Assembly: GCF_000775285.1 (NCBI RefSeq) | Contig: NZ_JJML01000055.1 | Span: forward strand, 1 to 33,839 | Origin: Neosynechococcus sphagnicola sy1 | GTDB taxonomy: Bacteria > Cyanobacteriota > Cyanobacteriia > Neosynechococcales > Neosynechococcaceae | Reading direction: 5' to 3' | DNA: 33,839 bases | In this document: piece by piece, positions 18,910 to 26,703 of the stretch | How positions within the stretch are numbered: position 1 is the stretch's first letter | Layout of the letters: the number at the start of each line of letters is the position of its first letter | Position numbers and translations under genes: made by a program | The notes under the pieces: model-generated | The model's input: only the letters and a program-made list of their open reading frames with translations | Databases searched by the model: none | What the model was told of the DNA's origin: nothing

Positions 18910-20103
18910 ATGACCATCGGGCCTAAGAAGCGGAGACAAGCTGCGAGGGGAACTGTTCGAGTTGATGAATGTAATGGTTCTCTGCGGTTGGTGTGGAGCT
19001 ATGGTGGCAAGCGGTACTTTTTCAGTCTGGGGTTGAATGATAGTCCCTATCACCGAAAGCTAGCTCAAGACAAAGCACTAGAGATTCAACGCGATATTGG
19101 GATAGGCGAGTTTGATCCGAGCCTGGAAAAGTACCGGAAGAAGTTGCAAGAGAAGGGGTTAGCAGCCGTTGAAGCGGTAACTGTGATAAAGCCAGTTACC
19201 TTATCACAGTTATGGGAGATGTATGTGGCTCATGTCAGTGTGGGTAAGTCCCCTAAAACCATTGATGGCACTTACAACCCAGTGACAGCCCATCTGAAGC
19301 GATGTAAAACCGATGGGCTGGAAGATCCAGCTAAATTCCGTATGGAGTTGCTACAAACCACAACCACAGGACAAGCGCGGCGCACTTTGATGCAATTAGC
19401 AGCAGTGGTGGACTGGGGATTAGAGCACGATCGCATCCCCACCAGAAAGAACCAATTCAGAACAATGTATCGGGAGTTGCCCAAAGCTAAAGCCCCCCCA
19501 GTTGTAGCCTTTAGCTCGGAAGAAATGGAGCAAATTATCCAGGCATTCAAAACTCATCAGGGGAGCGGGATGAATTACCAATGCTATGCTCCTTTTGTTG
19601 AATTTTTGCTGCGGTCTGGTTGCCGTACCTGTGAGGCGATTGGTCTGAGATGGGGAAGTGTAACTCCAGATTGCGCCAAAATCCATTTCCATGAATCGAT
19701 TGTGGAGGTGTCGGGGAAACTGGTACGACGGCGTGAAACCAAAACGGATGAGGAGCGGTGGTTTTCATGCCCTCCCAAGTTACAGCATTTACTTCAGAAC
19801 GTCCGTCCAGAAAATCCGGCTTCAGATGCTTTAGTGTTCTCCAGTCCCAAGGGGGGCGCGATCGGGCTGAGCAACTTTAATGATCGAGCATGGAAGACAA
19901 TTCTGACTCAGTTGGGACTGTATGAAAAGGATGGCCGCAAGATGACACTCTACAGCACCCGGAGAACGTGGATTACGGCTCAAGCAGTCGCGGGGAATAG
20001 TAGCGATCGCATTGCGGCATGGGCGGGGAATAGTGCCCAAGTGATTGAGAGCCGATACATGGACAAGCTGAAGCTGCAAAACTTGAAACCCAGTGATATT
20101 TGA
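18910..20103 (+). CDS. int: Tyrosine recombinase, integrase of the element
   Basis: The 397-residue product is a phage-type tyrosine integrase that joins attP to attB. The N-terminal 75 residues form an arm-binding module (GTVRVDECNGSLRLVWSYGG, then KRYFFSLG). A SAM-like core-binding domain follows (TLSQLWEMYVAHVSVGKSPKTI, about residues 95-190). The catalytic domain has Arg239 (SGCRTCEAIGLRW), a Lys in the ETKTDEERW beta turn, Arg351 in YSTRRTW, Trp371 and the nucleophile Tyr383 (ESRYMDK). The usual box II His is Tyr348 here, and Trp371 replaces the second His, a pattern also found in active integrases. GAGG lies seven bases before the ATG. The gene starts 178 bases after the tRNA, the normal place for an integrase, and leads a three-gene run. 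Confidence 0.92.
   Translation: MTIGPKKRRQAARGTVRVDECNGSLRLVWSYGGKRYFFSLGLNDSPYHRKLAQDKALEIQRDIGIGEFDPSLEKYRKKLQEKGLAAVEAVTVIKPVTLSQLWEMYVAHVSVGKSPKTIDGTYNPVTAHLKRCKTDGLEDPAKFRMELLQTTTTGQARRTLMQLAAVVDWGLEHDRIPTRKNQFRTMYRELPKAKAPPVVAFSSEEMEQIIQAFKTHQGSGMNYQCYAPFVEFLLRSGCRTCEAIGLRWGSVTPDCAKIHFHESIVEVSGKLVRRRETKTDEERWFSCPPKLQHLLQNVRPENPASDALVFSSPKGGAIGLSNFNDRAWKTILTQLGLYEKDGRKMTLYSTRRTWITAQAVAGNSSDRIAAWAGNSAQVIESRYMDKLKLQNLKPSDI
19180..19210. repeat. Inverted ACTGTGATAA pair inside the integrase gene
   Basis: ACTGTGATAA at 19180-19189 and its reverse complement TTATCACAGT at 19201-19210 face each other across 11 bases. They lie in the coding sequence between the arm-binding and core-binding domains. 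The same word is the repeated unit near both att sites. Confidence 0.6.
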
Positions 20104-20117
20104 GCAGGGAGGTTGTG

Positions 20118-21290
20118 ATGAGTGAAATTTGGCTACCACCTAGATTTGAAAAGTCCATAATGAGTCCATATCTGCTGCTCCCTCGCCTTCCGATATGGCC
20201 TTTGGGCATTCATCCATTTGGCATGGCTCTAACAATGATTTCTCATCCCGCAGATTACCCCTCTGATCCCTTCTATCAAACAGAATTTGGGAATTGTTGG
20301 ATTGTTTATTTGAACTATATATGTCACGAGTGCTGTCGGCGTTTTCCTGGGTCTAATAGCCCTCATTTCGTACTTTCAAATAAAGGCAAAACAAAATCCT
20401 TATGGAAATGTGTAGATAAAGAAGCTCGTCTCTGGCTTTCAGTTTGGGCAATTCTGGAGCAGATGAAACCTCTAAATTGTCTTTGGAATAAGAGTGCCGT
20501 AATCTTTACTTACATTGTTAGGGAATGCCAACTAGTTACTCCATACTTTATCCGAAGCTCTCAGGGTAAGGTGGCTGCTTCAAATTTGTTTCGTGAGGTT
20601 CAACCATCTATCAACAAAGCCTTACAGAAGTTGGAAAATCCGTTTGACCAAAAGATTGCTCCTCATACTTTTCAGTTTATTGACATCGCAATTCGACTGG
20701 CTGCTGGAGAAGGTTGCCACAGTAGCGATATCCGAACGGAAAACTATTCAATTACCTTCCAGAAACAGTTTTTCAATCAGATGGTGCATGACAGAAAGAC
20801 TTTGATTGCAGAGCTTCGATCCCAAAATCCAGCCTTAATTACCCCGGAAGGGATAAAGCAGCAAGGTCGCAGGACAGATCTGCAACAAAAATCCAGGAAG
20901 AAAAAAAAGCTGAGTTCTGAAACCCTCTCCAGGCAAGGTTTACAGCCCGAAGTTGAATTTCTCTGGAACTCTAAAAACCCTAGATATAGTGTTGATAGAG
21001 TTCCTGAGACACTATTAGAGATGGTTACTAGCGAGTTCGTCAAGAAGCGGGAAGCCGCCCTGGCTGTTGGGTTAAGCCCCCATACATTGAAGAAATATCG
21101 ACAGACAGGTGTACTAGTTGAGGCCATTCATTATCAGCGGATCGGTAGTCGGACAGTTTTATATAACCTACCCCTGCTTCTTGATCGCATTCGGAATTGG
21201 AATGATGAGCAGGCGCATCAACGGGCAGTTGAAACTTATCTCCACTCCTTACCCTCCAACCAGCCGAAGCGGGGAAGGAAGGCTGGGTAA
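20118..21290 (+). CDS. DNA-binding protein with excisionase-like C-terminal helix-turn-helix
   Basis: The product is 390 residues. The N-terminal two thirds match no family I recognise, with Cys residues in ICHECCRRF and a basic stretch QQKSRKKKKLSSE near residue 255. The C-terminal part, SEFVKKREAALAVGLSPHTLKKYRQTGVLVEAIHYQRIGSRTVLYNLPLLLDRIRNW, is a winged helix-turn-helix of the MerR/excisionase kind. The position directly after int fits a directionality factor or replication accessory. The start at 20118 is supported by GGAGG seven bases upstream, and an in-frame TTG at 20100 is less likely. The stop overlaps the start of the replication gene (TAATG), so int, this gene and rep form a coupled set. 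The function is inferred. Confidence 0.7.
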   Translation: MSEIWLPPRFEKSIMSPYLLLPRLPIWPLGIHPFGMALTMISHPADYPSDPFYQTEFGNCWIVYLNYICHECCRRFPGSNSPHFVLSNKGKTKSLWKCVDKEARLWLSVWAILEQMKPLNCLWNKSAVIFTYIVRECQLVTPYFIRSSQGKVAASNLFREVQPSINKALQKLENPFDQKIAPHTFQFIDIAIRLAAGEGCHSSDIRTENYSITFQKQFFNQMVHDRKTLIAELRSQNPALITPEGIKQQGRRTDLQQKSRKKKKLSSETLSRQGLQPEVEFLWNSKNPRYSVDRVPETLLEMVTSEFVKKREAALAVGLSPHTLKKYRQTGVLVEAIHYQRIGSRTVLYNLPLLLDRIRNWNDEQAHQRAVETYLHSLPSNQPKRGRKAG

Positions 21291-24082
21291 TGGGCAATCG
21301 AGAGTTGGCAACTGTCCACTTGACAGAATTAGGCTACAAACCAGGGGAAACAGTTTTTCTTCGATTTTTCCTTGACAAGAGCAACCCTCAAAAGGCTGAC
21401 GACCAAGGTCGCAAGGCAGAAGGCGTATTTCCTGATCTGCCTTGGCAACTGATTGAAACCTACCAAGCCCAAAGCTACGGTGTCTATTTTGTTGTTAACG
21501 CTGGTGGCCAAACAGATCAGGATGTTCAGTGTTGTCGAGCGATTTTCTACGAACACGACAACCTAGATAAAGCTCTATCAGCCTCGATGCATAAAGAGCT
21601 TGAATTGCCGGAACCGACTATCCAGGTAGACACGGGCGGGAAGTCGGTTCATTCGTATTGGCTGCTGAAAGAACCTTGCCCTGTTCAAGATTGGCGGGCA
21701 CTTCAGACCGACTTGCTGGAATTTGCGGATGGTGATCGCCAACTGAAAAACCCTAGCAGGGTCATGAGGCTAGCTGGCTTTATCCATCCTGGAACCGGAC
21801 AGCAAGCCACAATCATCAATCAATCTGGGCAGCGGTACTCCATCGAGCAGTTGCGGGCAATTGTCCCTACTACCAAACAGTTGGTTTCAGTGGTGGCTGT
21901 GCCAGCCTCAACCACTGACGCGGAAATTCAGCGAGCTTTGGCTGCAATACCTCGGAGGATTGCGAACAGTGGAACTTACCACCTTTACCGCAATAGTCTA
22001 TGGGGGTTGAAAGCTCACTATGGTGCAGAACAGGCGATCGCGATGATGGAAGCTCACAGCCCATCTAAAGAGTGTGGGTGGAATGTGGCTCAGGTTTGCC
22101 GTTCGGGTGGCGACAGGATTACCCTGGGGAGTTTGTTCTACCATGCTCAGCAGCACGGGTTTAAGTTTACAGGAAAGGCTGAGATTTCCCCGCATCAACA
22201 GGGGCAAGGCAAGCCTTCTCCCAGCAAGCAGTCAGAAAATGAACTAGAAATGGAAGATCCAGTTACAGCAGAGGACGTTCAAGCCATCCTGACTGAAACA
22301 GGTTCCCAACCCGATCTAGGTTTTATCCACCCCCACCTGCTGATTCCTTTGCTGCACCGGGCAAAGCTCCTGAATGTTCCTGTTGAATGTTTTGTCGGGG
22401 CAATATTGCCAGTAGCAGCAAGCCTTCTGAAGGTAGGAACCCAGCTTTGCTTATGGCAGGCAACCGACTGGTATGTCCCACCAATTCTCTGGACTGCCTT
22501 GGTTGGGGAGTCGGGTACGTTGAAATCCCCAGTGTGGGACACTGCAATGAACCCCCTATATGCTTTGCAGGCATTCTGGGATGTGCTACATCAGGCCGCA
22601 GTGGAGAAGTTTGAAGCTGAACTGGAGGCCTGGGAAAAATCCAAGAAGGAAGATCGCGGTAAAAAGCCGAAAGCCCCAGCAGCTAGAGAGCTTTACTTCC
22701 AGGATGCAACGTTAGAAGCGATCGCCCAATCTGTCTCGACCTATCCAGAAAACGGAACGGTTTGCTCGGTTGATGAACTGACCCAATTCTCTAAAGGGTT
22801 TGATGCCTATCGCAATGGTCGGGGCGGAGATCGGGCAAAGTGGTTGTCGGCTTATGACGGGAAGGGCTTGAAAGTGAACCGCAAAGGGGGAACCCGCATC
22901 AGCCTTCAGAGATCATCTATTTCCTTGAGTGGCGGCATTCAGCCAGCCATTCTTCGCAAAGAGATGGGCGATCTGCAAGTAGTTGACGGCTTCTGGCAAC
23001 GGATCGCCTACTTCCCGATTCCACTCACCAAAGCCCCCGTACCTCGGGGGGGTGGAACCTGTAACCTCTCTGGACTCTTGGAAGCCGCTTACCGGAGGTT
23101 GGATGAGTATTCTGCTCAAACGTTCTATCTAGATTCTGATGCTAGAAGTCTGTGGAATCAGTGGTGTGAAGAGTGTGAGGATTTGAAGGTCAGGGAATTA
23201 CACCCGGCAATCCGGGCACTGTACCCCAAGGCAAAGGAAAGGGCTGCCAGAATTGCCCTGGTCATCCACTGTCTAAATGCTGCGATCGCTGGCACTGTTC
23301 CAACAGAGAAAATTTCTGCCCAAACCTTGCAGGGGGCGATAGAACTAACCCGTTGGACGTTGGCTCAAACCCGAATGTTGTTTGCTGATTTTGGTCAGGG
23401 CGAAAATCCCCAAGCTGTAAAAATTTGTCGTTTTGTCCAGCGTTTTAAGGATTTGGGGTGGATTACAGCAAGGCAAGTAAGCCGATGGCACTATCCCCTA
23501 ATCTCTGCGAAGGAATCACGGGAATTTATGCAGCGGGTGGTTTTGTTGGAGTATGCCGTCACGAATGGGGAGGAACCTAACTCTAAACAATTCAAAATCA
23601 AGATTGTCACTGACAACACTGACAAATCCCCTCAACCCCATACCTTGCAAGGGATAGAAGTCCCTGACAAACCCACTGACAAGTCCCTGACAAACGCTGA
23701 CAAGTCCCTGACAAACCCCGCGCTACTCACTCACCAGCGGGTGAGTGATGGCGTAGTAGTTGACGATTCCGCTCACGATTTGTCAGGTTTGTCAGGGAAT
23801 GTCAGTGAGGGTGTCAGGGGGTTTGTCAGTGAGTCGGAAGCCAGTAATGGCAAGGCTTTAGGCCAGTTTGTCAGTGTTGTCAGTGACTTTGGTAAAAAGT
23901 GGAATTTCAAAACGGGCGATCGCGTCCGGGTGATTGGCGGGCAGTTCAAGGAAAACTACCGGGGGTTGGTGTTGCCGATCCACCGCATTACATCGGATGG
24001 CATTGCTTGCTGCACTCCAGAAGGGCGTTTAACAACCTGGCTTAATCCTCAAGATTTGCAATTAGTGGTAGAGGCTGGATAA
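21290..24082 (+). CDS. Replication protein: AEP-type primase fused to DUF3987 helicase-like domain
   Basis: The 930-residue product combines two replication modules. Residues about 50-170 resemble an archaeo-eukaryotic-type primase: an acidic motif in AIFYEHDN, the SVHSYW motif and the LKNPSRVMRLAGF segment. Residues about 390-640 match DUF3987 in style, with a Walker A-like GESGTLKSP near residue 405, YFQDATLEAIAQ, CSVDELTQFSKGFDAYRNGRGGDR and LSGGIQPAILR. Such fusions are replication initiators of phages, satellites and plasmids. A low-complexity linker (about 774-865) is encoded by the CTGACAA repeat array. The C-terminal 55 residues (KTGDRVRVIGGQFKENYRGLV) look like a small KOW/SH3 domain. 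The gene overlaps the previous stop and has GGAAGGAAGG upstream. Confidence 0.82.
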   Translation: MGNRELATVHLTELGYKPGETVFLRFFLDKSNPQKADDQGRKAEGVFPDLPWQLIETYQAQSYGVYFVVNAGGQTDQDVQCCRAIFYEHDNLDKALSASMHKELELPEPTIQVDTGGKSVHSYWLLKEPCPVQDWRALQTDLLEFADGDRQLKNPSRVMRLAGFIHPGTGQQATIINQSGQRYSIEQLRAIVPTTKQLVSVVAVPASTTDAEIQRALAAIPRRIANSGTYHLYRNSLWGLKAHYGAEQAIAMMEAHSPSKECGWNVAQVCRSGGDRITLGSLFYHAQQHGFKFTGKAEISPHQQGQGKPSPSKQSENELEMEDPVTAEDVQAILTETGSQPDLGFIHPHLLIPLLHRAKLLNVPVECFVGAILPVAASLLKVGTQLCLWQATDWYVPPILWTALVGESGTLKSPVWDTAMNPLYALQAFWDVLHQAAVEKFEAELEAWEKSKKEDRGKKPKAPAARELYFQDATLEAIAQSVSTYPENGTVCSVDELTQFSKGFDAYRNGRGGDRAKWLSAYDGKGLKVNRKGGTRISLQRSSISLSGGIQPAILRKEMGDLQVVDGFWQRIAYFPIPLTKAPVPRGGGTCNLSGLLEAAYRRLDEYSAQTFYLDSDARSLWNQWCEECEDLKVRELHPAIRALYPKAKERAARIALVIHCLNAAIAGTVPTEKISAQTLQGAIELTRWTLAQTRMLFADFGQGENPQAVKICRFVQRFKDLGWITARQVSRWHYPLISAKESREFMQRVVLLEYAVTNGEEPNSKQFKIKIVTDNTDKSPQPHTLQGIEVPDKPTDKSLTNADKSLTNPALLTHQRVSDGVVVDDSAHDLSGLSGNVSEGVRGFVSESEASNGKALGQFVSVVSDFGKKWNFKTGDRVRVIGGQFKENYRGLVLPIHRITSDGIACCTPEGRLTTWLNPQDLQLVVEAG
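23610..23883. repeat. Origin-like array of CTGACAA iterons around a hairpin, inside the replication gene
   Basis: Seven copies of CTGACAA on the plus strand start at 23610, 23619, 23664, 23676, 23687, 23697 and 23708. A 9-bp perfect hairpin follows, TCACTCACC at 23727-23735 with GGTGAGTGA at 23740-23748. Inverted copies (TTGTCAG) then start at 23780, 23789, 23823, 23868 and 23877, with one-mismatch copies at 23799 and 23811. Most spacings are 9-12 bases, about one helical turn. The encoded linker is low in complexity, as expected if the DNA is selected as binding sites. An origin embedded in the initiator gene is known from phage lambda O. Confidence 0.65.
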
Positions 24083-24128
24083 ATGAGGTTGAAAGCATGG
24101 CTGTTAGCTTAGAGTAGAAACGTACTAT

Positions 24129-24178
24129 CCTCTGATCCACGATCCAGAGGGGGATTTATGGCTGGGGTGGATCAGAGG
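24129..24178. repeat. 12-bp perfect inverted repeat after the replication gene
   Basis: CCTCTGATCCAC at 24129-24140 pairs perfectly with GTGGATCAGAGG at 24167-24178 across 26 bases. A third, partial copy (GATCCAGAGG) starts right after the first arm. It sits in the 148-base gap between the replication gene and the next gene. No T tract follows, so it is more likely a protein site or an origin structure than a terminator. Confidence 0.6.
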
Positions 24179-24230
24179 TCAAGCGGAAGAAGTCTCATAA
24201 ATTTGTGCTCAGGCGAGAGGAGTTCCCACA

Positions 24231-25244
24231 ATGGTTGCGAGTGCTGAAGTTTGTCGGATGAATGGAGCCAAGTCACGTGGCCCGGTGAGTGAAAGGGGAA
24301 AGATGATTTCCGCTCGCAATGCCACCAAACATGGGTTACTGGCTGAAAAACCTCCGATTCTGGCCACTGAAGATTTAGCAACGTTTCAAGGATTGATGCA
24401 AAGCTTGGTTGACACCTATCAACCAGAAGGGGCGGTGGAATGGCATTTGGTTCAGACCATTGCCATGTGCATCCAGCGTCAAAACCGTTTGTGGGTGGCT
24501 GAGGCGGCTTTGGGTAATGCTCAAGTTTTGCCTGCTGTCAGCAAGCCCTATACCGATGAGAAGTATCCTGCTCTCAAGCTACCCCAGACGGATGAACGGT
24601 GGAGTAGCTATCATCCAGCCAATCTGAATACAGAACGGGAAGTCTTGACCAGGTTTGTTGAGAAGAATCCGTTAGAAAACATTCCAACCGAAATCCGTTC
24701 TAAGTATTTTGCAGATAGCTGGACGGATTGGGTTGAGGTCACCCAAAAACAATTGAAGCGGTTAGATGATGAGTATCCGACTGATGGCATACCAGGGAAA
24801 CCGAGGGATCTTCTAGGCACGATAAAACTGGATTTATATACCGATCTCTATCTACGGTGGGTTTGGGATCTCTATGCTGCACACCATCCGTTTGCTGTAT
24901 GTTGGCTCTATGCTAAGTGCCTAGATCCTAATAAGCCTCCAACCTCCAAGGGGTGTCTACAGTTCTATCTGGAGAAGCATCACACAATTCTGGAGTACTG
25001 CCAGAAGCGGATCGACCAGATTGAACAGATTGAGCAGGAGATGCAGCAAGAGCGCGATCGCTACCAGCAGGATTTAGCCGCCTATCAAGCTCTAACGGCT
25101 AACCCTATCCCTCAACAGGTGGCGTTGCTGAGTCGGTATGAATCCCACATCTCTACGCAGTTAGAGCGGAGTCTGAATCAGCTTCAGATGGTGCAGAAGG
25201 AACGGAAGAAGGCGGGTTCCATGGGTTCGTTTGGTCAGAATTAG
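24231..25244 (+). CDS. Mobile-element protein of unknown function
   Basis: The product is 337 residues. The N-terminal segment MNGAKSRGPVSERGKMISAR, followed by NATKHGLLA, is a motif often seen at the start of uncharacterised proteins from phages and mobile elements. The middle is rich in Trp and charged residues. The C-terminal 90 residues (LEKHHTILEYCQKRIDQIEQ and onward) are strongly helical and probably a coiled coil. A small-terminase-like or replication accessory role is possible but not shown. The start is supported by AGGAG eight bases before the ATG. It is the fourth gene in the same direction as int and rep, separated from rep by the 12-bp inverted repeat. Confidence 0.6.
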   Translation: MVASAEVCRMNGAKSRGPVSERGKMISARNATKHGLLAEKPPILATEDLATFQGLMQSLVDTYQPEGAVEWHLVQTIAMCIQRQNRLWVAEAALGNAQVLPAVSKPYTDEKYPALKLPQTDERWSSYHPANLNTEREVLTRFVEKNPLENIPTEIRSKYFADSWTDWVEVTQKQLKRLDDEYPTDGIPGKPRDLLGTIKLDLYTDLYLRWVWDLYAAHHPFAVCWLYAKCLDPNKPPTSKGCLQFYLEKHHTILEYCQKRIDQIEQIEQEMQQERDRYQQDLAAYQALTANPIPQQVALLSRYESHISTQLERSLNQLQMVQKERKKAGSMGSFGQN

Positions 25245-25368
25245 GACTCACTATACTGCGCTGTAGTTGTACCTTTCGAGCAATTTGTAGACATCTCTAA
25301 AAAGATTCCATTTAATGGAACTAGGTGATTTCTCAGATGTATGCTGAGTCTGATTACACTTCTAACCT

Positions 25369-26010
25369 ATGAGCCATTCTCCGAATGAAGCCCAAACCCG
25401 CAAGGAATTGATTGACCCAAAATTGATTGCAGCAGGATGGGATATTGATCCTACCCATGGGCAAGTCAGGTTTGAAATTCCTGTAGATGGGTATGATGCG
25501 GAACCCTGGAATGGGGTAACAGACTACTGCCTCTACCGTTCCAATGGGGAAGTGATCGCGGTTGTAGAAGCGAAGAAACAGAGCCGTGATCCACGGGTGG
25601 CAGAGCAGCAGGTGCGGCATTATGTGACGGAAATAGCGAAGCATCAGAGCTTTCAGCCCTTTGCTTTTTTGACTAATGGCAGAGAAACCTATTTCTGGGA
25701 TGTTGATCGCGAAACTAAACGCCAGGTGGCGGGCTTCTTCTCGCTGTCAGATCTGGAGAACCTGCTCTATCTGAGCCAAAACAAGATTGCGCTGCAAACC
25801 TTGGGGGTGAACATCGCGATCGCTGGACGAGCGTATCAGCAGGAAGCGATCCGGCGAGTTTGTGAGCGGTTTGATGGAGGGTTTCGTCAGAAGTGGCAGA
25901 ATTGGAGAAACTACTGGAGGGATAGGCAAAATGGTTGCAACCGTAAAAAGCCTGACGCTGGAGGAGTTTTTAGAACTTCCAGAGACGAAACCCGCATCCG
26001 AGTTTATTGA
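25369..26010 (+). pseudogene. Type I restriction endonuclease HsdR, N-terminal fragment
   Basis: The first 170 residues are the nuclease domain of a type I restriction subunit: RKELIDPKLIAAGWDIDPTH, then YCLYRSNGEVIAVVEAKKQS (the PD-(D/E)XK core, with the acidic residue and EAK), followed by RQVAGFFSLSDLENLL. It reaches the start of the motor domain (RAYQQEAIRRVCERFDGG), where Walker A would follow, and then diverges into unrelated sequence and stops. The helicase part, usually 500 residues or more, is missing. Just after the break another frame reads VSSEVAELEKLLEG and a stop (25881-25925), possibly the former C-terminus. This looks like an internal deletion. The nuclease alone is unlikely to restrict DNA. 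No clear ribosome site precedes the ATG. Confidence 0.8.
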
Positions 26011-26485
26011 TGGACAAGTGAGCCAGAAGCCCATGCCCCAGGGAGAACATAGTACGCTTCAGAGTGAATTGTGCGATCGCATCAACCAGGTCACAAAAGC
26101 CCCCAAGCTTGCCTATGCCTTTCCAGAACTGCGCTGCACGTTTGGCGGAGCTTCCGTTGTACCGGATGTTGCCATATTTCGATGGGAGCGCATTCCCCGC
26201 ACCGAAGCCGGGAGGGTTGCTAATCGCTTTAACCTCCAGCCTGATTGGGCGATCGAAATCCTTTCACCCGACCAGAGCCAAACCAAAGTCTTAGGCAATT
26301 TACTCCACTGTTCTCAGCACGGCACAGAACTCGGTTGGCTGCTAGATCCAGCAGAAGCAAGCATTTTGATAGTCTTTGGCGATCAGAGGGTGCAATTGCT
26401 GAGTGGCGATCGCCCCCTCCCGATTCTCGACGGCATTCCATTATCCTTATCAGTAGAACAGGTGTTTGGTTGGTTGAGTTTATGA
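25931..26485 (+). CDS. Uma2 family (DUF820) putative endonuclease
   Basis: The 184-residue protein belongs to the Uma2/DUF820 family, a PD-(D/E)XK nuclease fold that is greatly expanded in cyanobacteria and often found near mobile elements; its function is not known. It shows LTLEEFLELPETKPASEFIDGQ, the metal-binding region VVPDVAIFRWERIP, and WAIEILSPDQSQTKVLGNL with the conserved Glu and Lys. The start ATG at 25931 has GGAGG ten bases upstream. It overlaps the broken end of the HsdR fragment, and its TGA overlaps an ATG four codons before the hicB-like start. It seems to have been inserted between hsdR and hsdS. Confidence 0.85.
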   Translation: MVATVKSLTLEEFLELPETKPASEFIDGQVSQKPMPQGEHSTLQSELCDRINQVTKAPKLAYAFPELRCTFGGASVVPDVAIFRWERIPRTEAGRVANRFNLQPDWAIEILSPDQSQTKVLGNLLHCSQHGTELGWLLDPAEASILIVFGDQRVQLLSGDRPLPILDGIPLSLSVEQVFGWLSL

Positions 26486-26493
26486 GAAGCCTG

Positions 26494-26703
26494 ATGAAAT
26501 ATGCAGTGGTGATTGAAAAAGGAGTCACAAGCTATGGAGCCTATATTCCCGATTTGCCGGGGTGCGTGGCAGTAGGGGAGACATTGGAAGAGGTGAGGAG
26601 ACTGATTCAAGAAGCGATCGCATTCCATCTGGAAGGATTACAGGAAGACGGTGAATCAATTCCTGAACCTGTTTCGATTTGTGAGTATGTTGAAGCTTGT
26701 TGA
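26494..26703 (+). CDS. HicB-like protein without a visible HicA
   Basis: The 69-residue product (MKYAVVIEKGVTSYGAYIPD, LPGCVAVGETLEEVRRLIQE, AIAFHLEGLQEDGESIPEP) matches the HicB antitoxin fold, a partly degraded RNase H-like domain that normally neutralises the HicA mRNA interferase. No hicA-like gene lies next to it: upstream is the Uma2 gene and downstream is hsdS. Orphan HicB proteins are common in cyanobacteria. The ATG at 26494 gives the usual family start, while an ATG at 26482 overlapping the Uma2 stop would add four residues. No DNA-binding C-terminus is present, so its own role is unclear. Confidence 0.8.
   Translation: MKYAVVIEKGVTSYGAYIPDLPGCVAVGETLEEVRRLIQEAIAFHLEGLQEDGESIPEPVSICEYVEAC

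Noticed and set aside
23610-23883. CRISPR array
   Set aside because: The unit is only seven bases, the spacing is about one helical turn, copies invert around a centre, and the region is coding.
24231-25244. Small terminase subunit
   Set aside because: The N-terminal motif occurs in many unrelated mobile-element proteins, and there is no large terminase gene nearby to support packaging.
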